DNA of 64,000 nucleotides. Origin: Serilophus lunatus. Lineage: Eukaryota; Chordata; Aves; Passeriformes; Eurylaimidae. Position 1 is the stretch's first letter; each line of letters opens with the position of its first letter. This document shows, in pieces, positions 23,626 through 36,301 of the stretch. The translations under genes and the position numbers were made by a program. A model generated the notes under the pieces. That model was not told where the DNA came from. It worked only from the letters and a program-made list of their open reading frames with translations, and ran no database searches. The stretch lies in the NCBI GenBank assembly GCA_013399895.1, contig VXBA01003437.1:2830064-2894063 (forward strand), read 5' to 3'.

Positions 23626-24390
23626 NNNNNNNNNNNNNNNNNNNNNNNNNNNNNNNNNNNNNNNNNNNNNNNNNNNNNNNNNNNNNNNNNNNNNNNNNNN
23701 NNNNNNNNNNNNNNNNNNNNNNNNNNNNNNNNNNNNNNNNNNNNNNNNNNNNNNNNNNNNNNNNNNNNNNNNNNNNNNNNNNNNNNNNNNNNNNNNNNNN
23801 NNNNNNNNNNNNNNNNNNNNNNNNNNNNNNNNNNNNNNNNNNNNNNNNNNNNNNNNNNNNNNNNNNNNNNNNNNNNNNNNNNNNNNNNNNNNNNNNNNNN
23901 NNNNNNNNNNNNNNNNNNNNNNNNNNNNNNNNNNNNNNNNNNNNNNNNNNNNNNNNNNNNNNNNNNNNNNNNNNNNNNNNNNNNNNNNNNNNNNNNNNNN
24001 NNNNNNNNNNNNNNNNNNNNNNNNNNNNNNNNNNNNNNNNNNNNNNNNNNNNNNNNNNNNNNNNNNNNNNNNNNNNNNNNNNNNNNNNNNNNNNNNNNNN
24101 NNNNNNNNNNNNNNNNNNNNNNNNNNNNNNNNNNNNNNNNNNNNNNNNNNNNNNNNNNNNNNNNNNNNNNNNNNNNNNNNNNNNNNNNNNNNNNNNNNNN
24201 NNNNNNNNNNNNNNNNNNNNNNNNNNNNNNNNNNNNNNNNNNNNNNNNNNNNNNNNNNNNNNNNNNNNNNNNNNNNNNNNNNNNNNNNNNNNNNNNNNNN
24301 NNNNNNNNNNNNNNNNNNNNNNNNNNNNNNNNNNNNNNNNNNNNNNNNNNNNNNNNNNNNNNNNNNNNNNNNNNNNNNNNNNNNNNNNNN
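23626..24390. other. Assembly gap (765 N)
   Basis: A run of 765 undetermined bases inside the RT region of the CR1 copy. Both edges are CR1, so the missing sequence should be the core of the reverse transcriptase. Confidence 1.
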
Positions 24391-24608
24391 TCATCTGCCA
24401 GCTCCCTCATCACCCTGGGATGGATCCCATCTGGTCCCATTGATTTATGAATATCCAAGTGTCTCAGCAGTTCCCTGACTGCCTCTTCTTGGATAACGAG
24501 AAGACCATTCTTCTCCCTGACACCACCTACCAGCCCTGAGGACAAGCTCTCTTCTCACTAAAGACTGAGGCAAAGAAGGCATTAAGCACTTCTGCCTTCT
24601 CCTCATCT

Positions 24609-25340
24609 TCAGTTACTAGGTTTCCTCCTCATCCAATAAGGGACAAAGGTCAGTCTTACCCTTCCTTTTACCATTAATGTATTTGTAAAAACTTTTTTTA
24701 TTATTCTTGACAGAAGTTGCCAATTTAAGTTCAAACTGAGCTTTGGCCTCCCTAATTTTTTTTCTACATGCCCTAGCAGCACCATTAACACTTCCTGAGA
24801 GATCTGACCCTCCTTCAAAACATGATACATCTTTTTATTGCTAAGTTCCTTCAAAACCTTGTTGCTCATCCAGGCTGGACGTTTACCTCGTCGACTCATT
24901 TTTTGGCGCACAGGGACAGTCTGTTCCTGTGCCCTCAAGATCTCTATTTTGTAGCACACCCATTTCTCCTGAACTCCTTTGCTTTCAAGGGCTGTTTCCC
25001 AAGGAACTCTCTGAATAAGTCTCTTAAACATGCCAAAGTCTGCTCTCCGGAAGTCCAATGTCAAGATCTTATTGATATTCCTTCTGATTTCACCAATTAT
25101 GGAGAATTCTATAATTTCATGATCACTGTGCCCCAAGCGGCCTCCAACCTCCACATCACCCACCAGCCCATCTCTGTTTGCGAACAACAGGTCTAACATT
25201 GCCTGTCCCCTGGTGAGCTCATCCACCAGTTGCAACAAAAAGTTATCCTCCACACACTCTAAAAACTTTCTGGACTGCCTTTTTTCTGCTGTATGAGTTA
25301 TGCAGAGGGAATCACAAACAGATTGTGATCTCACTTGCAT
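24609..25340 (-). pseudogene. CR1 ORF2 remnant: endonuclease end and linker
   Basis: A 243-codon open stretch from the middle of CR1 ORF2, the protein carrying an apurinic-type endonuclease and a reverse transcriptase used for LINE retrotransposition. Visible motifs in order: LDLLFANRDGLVGDVEVGG and LGHSDHEIIEF (the endonuclease C-terminal part with its SDH motif, about residues 48-80), then the basic linker with KRPAWMSNKVLKEL (about residues 152-165). The last residues (PYWMRRKPSN) lie in the wrong frame: one extra base turns the expected LLDEEGNLVTED segment out of frame. The RT continues in another frame from about 24620 to 24391. The first methionine is not a real start. Confidence 0.88.
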
Positions 25341-25342
25341 CT

Positions 25343-28301
25343 CACTTCCATGCCACTTGTGTTGTCCTTGGAGGTAACCAAGACACAGGAGCAGGTTAAG
25401 CAGCTTAGAGGGAGAAGCTGGTATCTAGCTGTTCTGGGTGAGGTGAGAGCTCCTTTTTCTAGACTATGTTTCTAGAAGTAATTTCATAAGCCAGTCTGAA
25501 AAAAAGAAAAAGTTATCAAAAAAATCCACACATTAGTCAGGAATCTGATTACTGTAAGATTAAGTGAAAATAAAAGGAAAACATACACATGATTTTTATA
25601 TGCACTGTCCAGCTGGCATAAACTGGGTGTTGAAGTGAGAATGCTCAGGCAGCAGCTTCTCCTTTAACTTTGGGAATGATGGAATGGAATGTATGACCTT
25701 TTCAAAAGGAAATTATTTTAAGAATCATGGCTTAACTTCATAAGACCCTAACCTCAGATTTAGCTGAACATTCCTTAAAGAAAAAGGATATAAATGCCTC
25801 AGAAAACATGTTAGATGCATTTTCAATCCTTGTGGCATTACTTACAGGCCAAAAATTACATAACCAAATGATAAGTAAGTAAAGTATCTTTCTCAGCTGC
25901 TCAGTGGGTGGCTATGCATCTTGAGATTAATTTATAGGAGAATGTGGAGCTCACTGACATCCTGCAACCATGATAGATAATAGTTAATATTAAGTTTCTT
26001 AAGTAGATCTCCTATTGTAGCTCTTACCTGATTTAACCTTCCTGAAATGTAAAAGAAAAAAAAAAGAAAGCAAAAAAAGGCAGAAAACACTTCTTCAGCA
26101 AGGTGTTACTAAAGCTTTATTTGTTGTGACAACCTGACACTGTTGAGACTGTGAGGAGTGAAAATGTGGCAGGAAGTGTGGCCTTACAGGCCGTCACATG
26201 CTTTAAGCAGTGGAAGAGGAAAATCCTGTAGTTGGGAACATCCAACATTTAACAGAAAAATCACAAAGGATTAAAGTTGATGGAACACCCAGTTCCATCC
26301 AGGAGAGAAAATCAGAAATACTCATGAAAAAGTTTGTCTGGAAGAGGTCGGGCAAGTTGGGCAAGGAACAATATTTTACCTTCTGTTGATATAATTAAGT
26401 TTTTTATGCTGATGTTCATGGAAGAAGAAAGGTTAGTTACCCTTCTCCTTTGAATGTTCTGGAATCACTTATGGCAGAACTGATTCTCTAGCAATTATAG
26501 CTACTATGAGCTAATATGAGTTATAGGCAGTGAAGAGCCATAAATAGAGGCTATACATGCACTGCACACCTGGAGACTACAGTAAACTCTGTTCTGATTC
26601 ATCTTCAACATCTCAATTTTCCGATAGGTACGAGTCATAGCCAGCCTGGAAGACAAAGTAATATCACAAAGGGGCTAGTAGCACCTCTCTTTTGCAATGC
26701 CCCTAAATGTGCCAACTCAGGTGTTGGGCCTTGTGGTTTTACATGTCTCAAGGCAGAATTTCACAATTCTTCAATCACAATCTGTTCTTATGTATTCAGT
26801 ACGACTATGTTCAGGCACCTCTTGTGCTGCCCTATCTATAAGATGTTATTTAGGAGGGCTCATAGTGTATCAGACCAAAGTTCCACTTGGCCTTTCTCCT
26901 GCAAAGCACAGTCGCAGTTGTCATGAAAGCAATAAAAGCGCAAATATGCAGTGACCCTTCACTACAGCACTCCTTTGCTTTCAGTGACAACAGTTTTGTG
27001 TGTCTAAGGTGGTGTGCATACATTGCATTTCCCTCCCAGATCCACAGCACCCTGTTAGGCAGGAAGGGCAATGCTGCCAGCAAAGAAGGAAAGGAGGATG
27101 ACTTCCTTCCAGCTTCAGCCTTTCCTTCTTCTGTGTCTGGGACAAATGGACTTTGAGCATGAGGAGAAACTGAGACGCAGCTAGACCAAGCAATACTGTG
27201 TAAAGCCAGGAATGGCCTGCACAAGGCTTCACATAGAAGGAGCAAGATTAATATAAATAGTACTGGATAGCTCTGATGCCTATTAATGTGGATTCTACTT
27301 GGTATCACACATTTCTCCAGTTTTCACACTGTGTGTTGCTGGTTCACATTCGTTGCTTCAGAAGTGGCAGAAAAATTCTTAGAATATAAAATACGTAACC
27401 AACAGCTTTGCAAATGTCGGTCTCATCAGTATATGCTGATTTAAATGATCTTGATTTAAAAGAATTATTTTGAGTACTCTATGCCTGTTTCATAGACAGA
27501 TTGTGACCTTTTTTCCTCCATTACTTTCAAAACATTCTGTTGTTTGCTTTTTATTAATCCAAGTCTGCCTTTTGAAAGGATTTTATTCACCTTGGGCTTG
27601 AATTAGGGATGTAAAAATCATGTTGCTGCAATTATTTAACTGCTATCAGAAATGGAGTGAACATGTAAGATTTTTATGGAACAGTACTGAGTCCCCAAAT
27701 GCACACAATTCTGGAGATACGCCAGGGATACAGGCATGGTTTCAAATAAGAGAAGTGTTACAGAAAAGGAGAAGAAAGAAGTTATAGGAGCTTACAAAGC
27801 AGGTAGGAAGAAGACAGGAAAGGGAGAAAACATGGATACTGTGCAGCCCACAAGGCCTTGTATGGCTTTTGCTCATTCTTGCCTTTGTTATCTTGTATGA
27901 ATCTCGACATCTTTTAAAGACTTTAAGTCAAAAGATGATTACACAGTTTCTGTAGAACAAGGCAGGCTGGAAGCAGGCAGATACTGTAAAGCTGTGGCAA
28001 TTTAACAACAAATCTCCTAGGGAGTAGGACTTTCTCACTTTTACAATAATCACCAAACCAGTACAAGTGTGTCCATGCACGTTTAATTCAATCCTCATTT
28101 TACAATCTCAAGTTCTTTATTAGCTAAAGTTATCTGGAGATGTAGGTTACCTAGAATACCTATTTCTGGTACCAGTGACTAGCATGTTCTTGATCTAAAA
28201 ATGATTTCCCTGCCTTAAGAAGCAATTTCTCATCTCATACTGTACATAAAGTAACAGGATGCACCTGAGCAGAAAAATATTATGAAATGAGTCAATTGAC
28301 A
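25343..28301. other. Non-coding stretch
   Basis: No gene recognised. A block at about 26858-26935 (CATAGTGTATCAGACCAAAG, then TTCCACTTGGCC) recalls a very old CR1/L3-type repeat found across amniotes, but the match is too short to call. Open frames at 26850-27308 on both strands overlap each other and look like chance. Confidence 0.5.
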
Positions 28302-28501
28302 GTGAGAATCTTGGAATGGGCTTCCCAGGGAGATGGTGGAGCCACTGTCCCTGGATGTGTTTAAGGTTAAGTTGGATGATGAACTTAGTGACATGATTTA
28401 GATGGTTTAGATGATGGGTTGGTGTTAGACAAGTTGTTAAGTTAGGTAAAAGGTTGGACTTGGTGATCTCTACAGTCTTTTCTAACCTTGTTAATTCTGT
28501 G
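28302..28501 (+). mobile_element. CR1 LINE 3' end fragment
   Basis: A 200-base plus-strand CR1 end. It keeps TTGGAATGGGCTTCCCAGGG (remnant of the HWNRLPRE coding motif), 'ggatgtgtttaaggttaagttggatg' and the 3' UTR with 'ggttggacttggtgatctctacagtcttttc'. This UTR differs from the other copies here (a GTTGGTGTTAGACAAG segment), so it is a further subfamily. Confidence 0.9.
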
Positions 28502-29081
28502 TGTAGTTTTGCATGTAATTCCATGCTTCAGAGCATTAGTGTTATTCCAAATTACATTGTGAGACAGTGGATCAGGGACTTATGGATTAGATATGTTATA
28601 ATCTTGAAAAAATGCCATGTCATTGTTTCACAACTTTAGACATACTGGGAATCAAAGGGTCTTTTTCAAAGAACTAGTTGATTTTTACTTCTCTGCAAGT
28701 ATAAATGACACTCAGACACTGTGAGAACTCCATAGCCTATTCTTATGCAGAGAAATTAAAGGATTGAATGAGCTTTTTGTACACAACAAATGAAGTATTT
28801 CAAAGGGCTGGGGTCTTTGAAGAAGGTCAGTGAAATTAAAGTCCTTACCACCTCCTATTTGCCCTTTTCATGAAGAAAGAGAATAAAGCACTATCATACA
28901 GTGTCCATTACTAGTCAGTGCGGAATGCTTTTGGAATTCCAAGCAAGAAGGAAATTATCATATTGATGCCATAAAGCTTATATTATATAGTTTTCCAGTA
29001 ATTTTGTACGAGTTTTCTGAAGTGTAGTTTATGTAGTTTCATTAGTTTTCACCTCTGCTGAGAATTTCTGCAAGAAAGGAA
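28502..29081. other. Non-coding stretch
   Basis: AT-rich sequence between a CR1 end and an LTR. Nothing recognised. Confidence 0.6.
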
Positions 29082-29513
29082 TGTTAGCCAGGAGAACAGA
29101 CCCTGGTTGTTTATGAAGACTCTACTGAAGAGGAGCCGTAAGATCTGGCTGGCAACAGGAGGCAAAGCTTTTCTAGAGGCCTTGGAGACATTCCAGAGAG
29201 CTGGAAGCATGCCAAGAGACTGAAAGGTTAAGCAAGGAAGATGAAGACGAGAGAAAAACAGGGACTATCATGACACCAGACTCAATACAGTTGGTGTGTC
29301 GAAGGTGTGATGAGGGCAGAACTGTGGGAGAGACTTTCAGAAAGAGGGGAGTTGACAATAATGTAAACATTAGATACCCTCATTAGAGAATTGTATAAAA
29401 ACTACAGAACCTATGTAACTTGGGTACTCCGTTTGCCACTTACTTTTGAGGGCATCCAACTTTGTAATAAAGTGTTTTCCCTTTTAATACTGGAGTCAGT
29501 TTGGCTACCAGCA
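29082..29513 (+). mobile_element. LTR-like element with TATA and AATAAA
   Basis: A 432-base segment that reads as a plus-strand LTR. A purine-rich U3-like part leads to TATAAAA (29394-29400) and AATAAA (29466-29471), 72 bases apart, followed by a short U5-like end with GGAGTCAGTTTGGCTACCAGCA-type sequence. Candidate ends are TGTTAGCCAGG at 29082 and CCAGCA at 29513. I could not find a matching target duplication at these ends (flanks AGGAA and CTTTA), so the boundaries are approximate or the element is truncated. No internal coding region adjoins it. Confidence 0.6.
29394..29471 (+). promoter_or_regulatory. TATA box and AATAAA of LTR
   Basis: TATAAAA at 29394-29400 and AATAAA at 29466-29471 define a likely U3-R core of the LTR-like element. 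Activity is unknown. Confidence 0.5.
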
Positions 29514-32500
29514 CTTTAGGCATTAATATACTGAAAATCAGAGAAGAAAGTTGCAAGCAATTTTAAATGCCTTTTACAGAAACATTTTACTACCAGTTTT
29601 TAATAATTTTTCTATCAGAAATAAAGGAGGCTATTCACTCAAACTGCAGGAAGTATCCATGTGAAGTATTGAGGGCATAGTTGTTTAAGACTTGTTTTAT
29701 TGGGGAAGGAGAATTGCATGCAGTGACCAGAAAATATTAATTTGGATATTTGAGGTGGCAAACTACTGTGGTTGGTTTTAGATGATGATAATCCATGAAC
29801 ACAATCTGACAGGGAAGTGTTATCTCTGTTTCTGCCCTTACTATCCAGAAAACGTAATTCGGGTACAGATTTTAGTTGTCCTGACAGTAACTGGTAATGA
29901 ACAGGTCTCAGTTTGTTTTACCTTCACACTTTAAAAAACAGGGCATGCACACCCAGACTACATGGATGAAAACACAGATTATGGATTCTGCTATGTCATC
30001 TGATTTCCTACTTGATATTTTCTAGGTTCTGCATGCTAATTTTCCAGCTACTGCCTTTAAATGAACGTAATCATTTTCTCACCAACAAAGGAGGGCAGGC
30101 AGACTCATCAAGGACAGAGCTTTAACAAGACCACTAATGGTCCATAACCATTTACAGGCAAATGTGTTACCTGCCATCCATGTCTCACATAGATGTAATG
30201 TGCAGCTTTCAAGTCACTCTTACCTGTTTATTGGCTGAGATCCTATCAATTTAATTTATAAGCCTTCAGAAAAAGAACCATATACCACAGCACCACTTCC
30301 ACTTTGATTTTCATAGATATCCTTACGGAAGTTTTGGTAAAAGCTTAACCACTGCTATAGAGAAGAAAAAAAACAAACTTGCCTGTGACAGAGAAGTACA
30401 CAAATAAGACTTGAACTCTAGGTTTTCTTCTTTGCTCCTGTTTTGACTTTAAAGCATGCCTCTACTGGCACCATTCTTGCAAATGTCTTTAGGTCTAGTC
30501 TATTTTTGTGCCTATTTTCTTGACAACGGAGGAAAGAGAATAAAGGTGGAAGTAACACTGTTTCTGAAGAATCATTTTCCCTGTTTTGAAGAAAGCATAT
30601 CTTCCACCATTACTTTTGCCAGAGAGATCAAGTGAAGGATTTAGCTCCCTCATAGTTATCTTTGATTATGAAAAGCTAATAGTTTGGTTATGTGGCTGTT
30701 CTTTTTTTTATTTAATAGATATTCAAGATCCATGAAGGTAACTATGAAGTAACTATGAAGGTAAGAATAATATTTTTTTTAAAAAAATTAACAGACTTTC
30801 ATTTTTCTGGCCTCTGGCCACTCTCAAATTATGTGCAGATAACAATCAAGTCTTGGTTTACACAGTGTCTGAAATAGATCAGCATTCCACAAAGATTTGA
30901 AAACTGAATCAACTCTGCATCAAAATGAGGCCATAGTAGTCTGTAGAAAATTTTATCTCAGATGGATAATCACTTTCCCTTCTCCAACTTAATTTATAGT
31001 CACACATTAAATGTTACAATGCATAAAAGCTTTTTGGGTATGGATTTTAATAACCAAGTGAACTGATGGTCAGGATCGACAAATGAGATCTGCTCTAGGA
31101 CTCACAGTGCAAATACAGTAGGCTGTATTTCTTCTGGGCATTTATGGCCTTGTGTGGTTCAAGGCACCTTTCCGCCTCATGCCTCACTGTAATTAAAGGC
31201 TTCAGATCAAGTGAAATGCCACAACCTTTGCTATTTGCAAAGAACAGCTTTTAGTGGTGATGTCTGGAGATCCAAAGAGGGAAAAAGAGTAACAATGTCT
31301 TCATATTTATAATTTTCATAGTGCCCACCCATCATACTATCCAACTAAAGTCTATCTTAGTATTATGTCCCTTAAGCATCCAACAGAATTGTCCCTTCTT
31401 ACCTGTCCCTACCCAGGCCTGCCTGGGAAGTCTAACTCTATGGCTTGTCTTACTACCCCACTTAACTACACAGAACAATGCAAACATTTTGGACACAGGC
31501 CCTTCTGGGCCTTTAATATTTCACATTATCCAGCTACCTAGCTAAAGTGAATCCCCAAAATATTAAGCACACCCCTTAAGGCATCACTGGAAAAGTACTT
31601 GGGAAAGAGTGAACTTCTGCTTTTCAAGCACAGTAGACAATGTCCACTCTCAGTGCCAAACTCAGCCAGCAGACAACACTAAATTTCAAATATTTAATTT
31701 GTTTTCTGCTGGTTTTGATACAAAAACAGGCTACACAAAGGTAGATTACATTCATTCATACATAACTGCGTAATTTCATTTCATTGCTACTTTCTCCCTT
31801 TTCGTTTTCCTCTCTGCAGAAATTTCCTGTCTGGGTTTCAGACACAGTATTTTTTCCCATTCATCTCTTTAAAAGTTAGCCATTAAATATTCAAGTTTAA
31901 ATTTTAATTAGCATTAGTTCCAAAGGAGACAAATAACCAACCACTGTATTCATATTTCAGAATTGTTTCACATTGGATGCTAACTGCAGAAATCGTGATA
32001 ATGTCAAAAGTGTAGTGTCAGTTCCCTTTAGGAAAGCTATCTGTCAAACAAGATGATCTAAAAACCACTTAAAATGGGCAAGGTGGGAGAGCAGAAGCAA
32101 AACCTTTGATACAGCAAGAATCAGACTCCTATCAGGGCACCTGACACAGCTGGTTTTGACTTCATTAGTCACCTTTCAAGGGGAGCAGGACCACTGACAT
32201 TGCTGAAGTGTTCTGACTTTTAATTATATATTTCTTAGAATTTTTTCCCTTATAATTCTTATATTTATACTAATTCTGAAAGAATTATCAATGTCACCAT
32301 CAGGAGGTCCATCATCAACTTTTAAAGTACAAAATTAAATTTAAAAAAAATTCCTTTCCAACTTGTTTTTGTGTCAAACCTGTTCTTTACCTTACTAAGT
32401 CTATCTACTTTTCTAATGCTTTCCTAACTAGGTATGAAGAGAAAATAATTCTGCCTACAGTGTCTGGTAGGCTATGCAAGCCAAGGTCTTTCAGGATACA

Positions 32501-35500
32501 CACTATGCAATAGGGCTAGCCTGAAGCAGAACAGTGGATTCACCTGGCTCAGCTCATCCATACTTGCTTAGTCCTGCATATTTCCATTAGCACAGCAGTG
32601 TTTCTGTGCTAATTAGTGCTGCCACTCAGCACAGATAAGCTTGCTGCAAAAAAATGCTGACACCAATATATTGCTTTTAAATTTAGAACTGAAGCATAGC
32701 TAGTCAGGTCTCTGTACAGTGCTGCACTTCACAGTGTACATATCCTCTTAAAATTCTCCTGTACAGCATGTTATCCTCAATGACCATAGAACAGTCCCTT
32801 ACTTGCATTTTTTCCAGTTTGGATTACCTCTTTTCAACATGGGTGACCACAGCTATACTCTATTGAGGAGTGGTCAGCAGAGCCTTGTACAATGGCATTA
32901 GCTCTCTCCAGCATCTGCTGGAAATACCACACCCAATACACACACACACAAAAACCAAGTCTACCTCCTCCCGAGGCTTTCAATATGGAAGAGAGAAGAG
33001 AAAAATAGCCATCCACTGTTATGTCTTCCTCTTCCTTTTCTTTCTCCTCTCAATTCTTTCAGAAGCTGCCTCTTCCTGCAGTCATATGAATCACACAGCC
33101 TTCAGGTGGACCCATTTAGAACAAAAAGGCAAGTGGGATGGAAAAAGGTAGTACAGCCATGTACACAGGGACAGCAATCATCTGACAGGCTGGGTGCTAA
33201 TTTTTCTCCCATTCCCTTCATTTTCAGAGACAAGACAAGGTTCAAATGTACAATATGGCTATATCAGCATCATAGCAAAACGAGACTCACCTTCACAGAA
33301 AAGAAGGAACACTTGCTGCTGATGGGAAAGCTGTCATGGGCCCAGGCTGCAGGCAAAGAGGCACTTCCACTGAGGTTATGCTGTTGAAACAGTCAGGTAC
33401 AGGATTTGTCAATGGCGGAAAAAGAGGCCTGGGAGTGAAAAGAATGTAGTGGTGTAGGGGTGACACAATTCAGATTCACAGGAAGCCCAAACAGGGAGAA
33501 AGGGTGGAGGAGTTGGGTATGGGATTCAGGCTGGTGAGGTCATTGTTGTGTTTACTGCACCTTAGGGTGTAAGGAGTTTGGGTTATGGAGATCCACGCTA
33601 CACAGATTATCATAGAGCACGTAGAAAGTATGAAAAGGCTGAACTAGTGTCTTTTGTCTCCTCTATTATTTAATATGCTCTAGTTAACAGCTGTAAATTC
33701 TGTCCTGATCCCTAGACACATGCTATCATGCTTTATTTAAGCACATTTATTACACTTCTGTTAATCTAGTTTCACATAAATATCTCAGATGTAACACCTT
33801 TCCTATTCTATTCCACTGGACACTGGATACCTATCTATTACAATTCAAGGTTAGAAACTGGTACTATAAAACTAGATGATAAAGGTTCAGAAGAATTTCC
33901 TCTTGATTGGAGGAATCATTACCAACAGAGTGAGATAGAAAAATATTTTATTCAGCCAAAGCTGCCAGACAAACAAGGTTTCAGAAAATGTGGTGGTTAC
34001 GGCACCTGAATGGAACATAAGTCACACCAATTACTACAAAAGATTTGAACTTGTGGACTTCATCTTCCGTGTAATTAATCTAGTCCCTGATTTCTAGCAG
34101 CAGGCTATTAAATTACCCTGCGCTAGAGAATATCTAATTGTGTATATAAACCACATGAGTTCAATGAGAAGGACTTGATAAAAGGAAATTGACTTTTTTA
34201 ACATACAATGAAAAAACCTCCCACACTCAAATATAACCCCACCTGATAAACTTTAATTGTCATTTGAACTCCAGAAAAAGAAATCCTAAGAACAAGCTCT
34301 GGGCATTTTTCAGAGAATACTCACTGCTAATCTCTTCCAAACTACATATGATCAGTAATAACAGCTCCATTTAGCATTAACAAGAATTATTATGCATATG
34401 TGGTATAAGCATTTCTAGTGTACCATGGTATTTGGCTGGAAGCCTGATGAGATTTTCTGTATCTATAATGCAGTATGTGAACATTTTTTTCTATCTTTCA
34501 CACTTTAAATTATTCAAGCTTTATTTCTTGGCCCTGGAAAATAGTGCTATTATGGGCTGTCATCCAAAAAGGGCTTCTTAAAGGACTAACAAGTTTGGAT
34601 TAACTCTACAAGATATGAAGTCACTTGATTATTCCTGAAAGGGAAATAAAACAGAATTCAGAACACTTTAACTTCTCAATAAACATTCCTGCTGGAGGAA
34701 GTGCTTCGTCATCCTAGTTGTGTAAAGATTTAGAAATAAAGAGTGTGAGTCAGATCTTTGTCCTCCAGAACAGCAACAAAAATTAATCAGAAGAGTTAGG
34801 AGTAAGATGCTGGTTGTAAAATAAGGAAACATCTGGAGTATACAATTTTTCAGTCTCTGAAAGGACTTTCTTATTTTTTTGGCAAAGTAGAAAGTCTTAT
34901 GAAAGCAAACTAAAGGGTAACAGACTAAAGCAATCAAAGAATAGAATAGGTATAAAGCTTAGTGTTCTCAAATGTGGCCTATGAAGATTCACAAAATTGC
35001 TAAATGCTAAAACTGATACTGAAAGGAAGCAGGACAAATCTAGCCTATCCAAATCCAACTTCTAAAATCAAAACCATTTTCAAAATTCCTGGGCTCTGTA
35101 CCAAAGGAATGCAATGCTTCCTGAAAGTACAATAGCAGTCGACTGGCTTAATTTTCATCTTCTATGCCACTGGGTTTTACTGTGTATCTGGGCTGTGCTG
35201 GTACTGACCACCACTGAGTTTCCAAGTTTTCTGGACTTCCTCTCTCATCCAGGTGAGATCCACCAGGATATCTGTGGATTAAACTATCTCAATTTTGGTG
35301 CATGAATTTTCTTGGGTTTTCTCTTATTTTTTCTCCTGTCCTTCCTTTGGGGAAAATGAGCAAGCAGCTGTGTGGTGTTGAGTTGCTGTCTTGGGCCAAA
35401 CCATCATAGCAATTCCACACATCTGATTTTTTTATACTTTACTCAAAGCCCCAGATTCTGAAGGTAAATGGTTATTTTAGAACCCAAATTTTTATTTTAA

Positions 35501-36301
35501 AAGAAGAGTCGCTGAAAAAAAGATATAAGCTTCTTGACCATGATCTTGCAGAAAAAGAAATCTTGAAAATTTTCTCTGTTTTTAACAACTAATAAATGAG
35601 GGTCTATTTATGATACTTTAATGTTTGGAGCTAGCAATATTACCCAATTCATGAGAAACTGTGCCCATTTGCAGCCTCCTCTGTTCCATACCTGAAATAA
35701 TTCTCTTAAGTCCCACACATGCTGACATATGTTTATATTGCAATTAAAGGAAGAAACAGTTCTGCCTGCAGTGTATGAGTCCAGTTTTGGAGATCCTTGG
35801 CATCTTTACAAAAGCAGTACTGGAGGTGGCTGGAAGCAGTTTTAATCCTTTTCCTTGTACTGCTGCTGTTTCTAACTTCTGGCTACTGGCTTCTGGCTGC
35901 TATTGTAAAGAATTGCTCCTTCTTCGGGGGATTCTTTAAGACGAATGAGGACTACTCTGGAGTTTTGTAGGAGGATGGGCAGATTAGAAATGGAAAATAG
36001 GTCTCTGACCTTTCAAACTACAGCACACAGAGGTTCCTGAGGTAGCCCATAAGCTACTTTGTTCCTTGCCTACCTGTAACAGTTAATGAACACAGGAATC
36101 TTGATTTGGAACTTTTTGTTTAACTTCTGTCGGACACATGAGAAAAAAAAGAAATCTGAAACCCATTGTAGAGATCAATCCATGAGGGAAGAACATTGCT
36201 GCCTGGTCTCTGCCAAGTTAACTCAAATCACAGTTTCAGACATATACAGGGAAGAGACAAAAGATGGGTCTGGGTTACGTTAATTTAGTTACCTGCTGTG
36301 C
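29514..36301. other. Long non-coding stretch
   Basis: Nearly 6.8 kb without a recognised gene or confident repeat. Minor features are a local GAAGGTAACTAT-type duplication near 30733-30765, a short (CA)n at about 32936-32950, and a 10-bp-stem hairpin at 32586-32613. The part at about 32808-32910 (GGGTGACCACAG..., GTACAATGGCATTAGC) resembles a badly decayed minus-strand CR1/L3 segment, but I would not call it. Confidence 0.5.
32586..32613. repeat. Inverted repeat, 10-bp perfect stem, 8-nt loop
   Basis: ATTAGCACAG and CTGTGCTAAT are exact reverse complements separated by CAGTGTTT. The stem does not extend further, which makes a microRNA precursor unlikely. Confidence 0.85.

Larger units (their letters stand above)
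23225..25342 (-). mobile_element. CR1 LINE, long minus-strand copy split by gap
   Basis: The longest CR1 in the window by span. Read on the minus strand it runs from the endonuclease end of ORF2 (25342) through the linker, the start of reverse transcriptase (GPDGIHPRVMRELAD near 24400), an N gap, and the ORF2 C-terminus (PYEERLRELKLFSLEK, RKKFFTERIIKHWNRL) to the 3' UTR and the tail 'ttctatgattctgtg' at 23225. An extra base near 24620 breaks the frame between linker and RT. The 5' UTR, ORF1 and most of the endonuclease are missing. Its wording belongs with the copy at 1.1 kb. Confidence 0.95.

Noticed and set aside
26858..26935. Possible ancient L3-type repeat
   Set aside because: Only about 40 bases look similar; below what can be supported without a profile search.
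26850..27308. 152-codon minus frame and overlapping 85-89-codon plus frames
   Set aside because: No known motif, no codon-like pattern, and frames on both strands overlap; likely random.
32808..32910. Possible decayed CR1/L3 fragment
   Set aside because: Similarity is limited to a few short words; not enough to call by eye.
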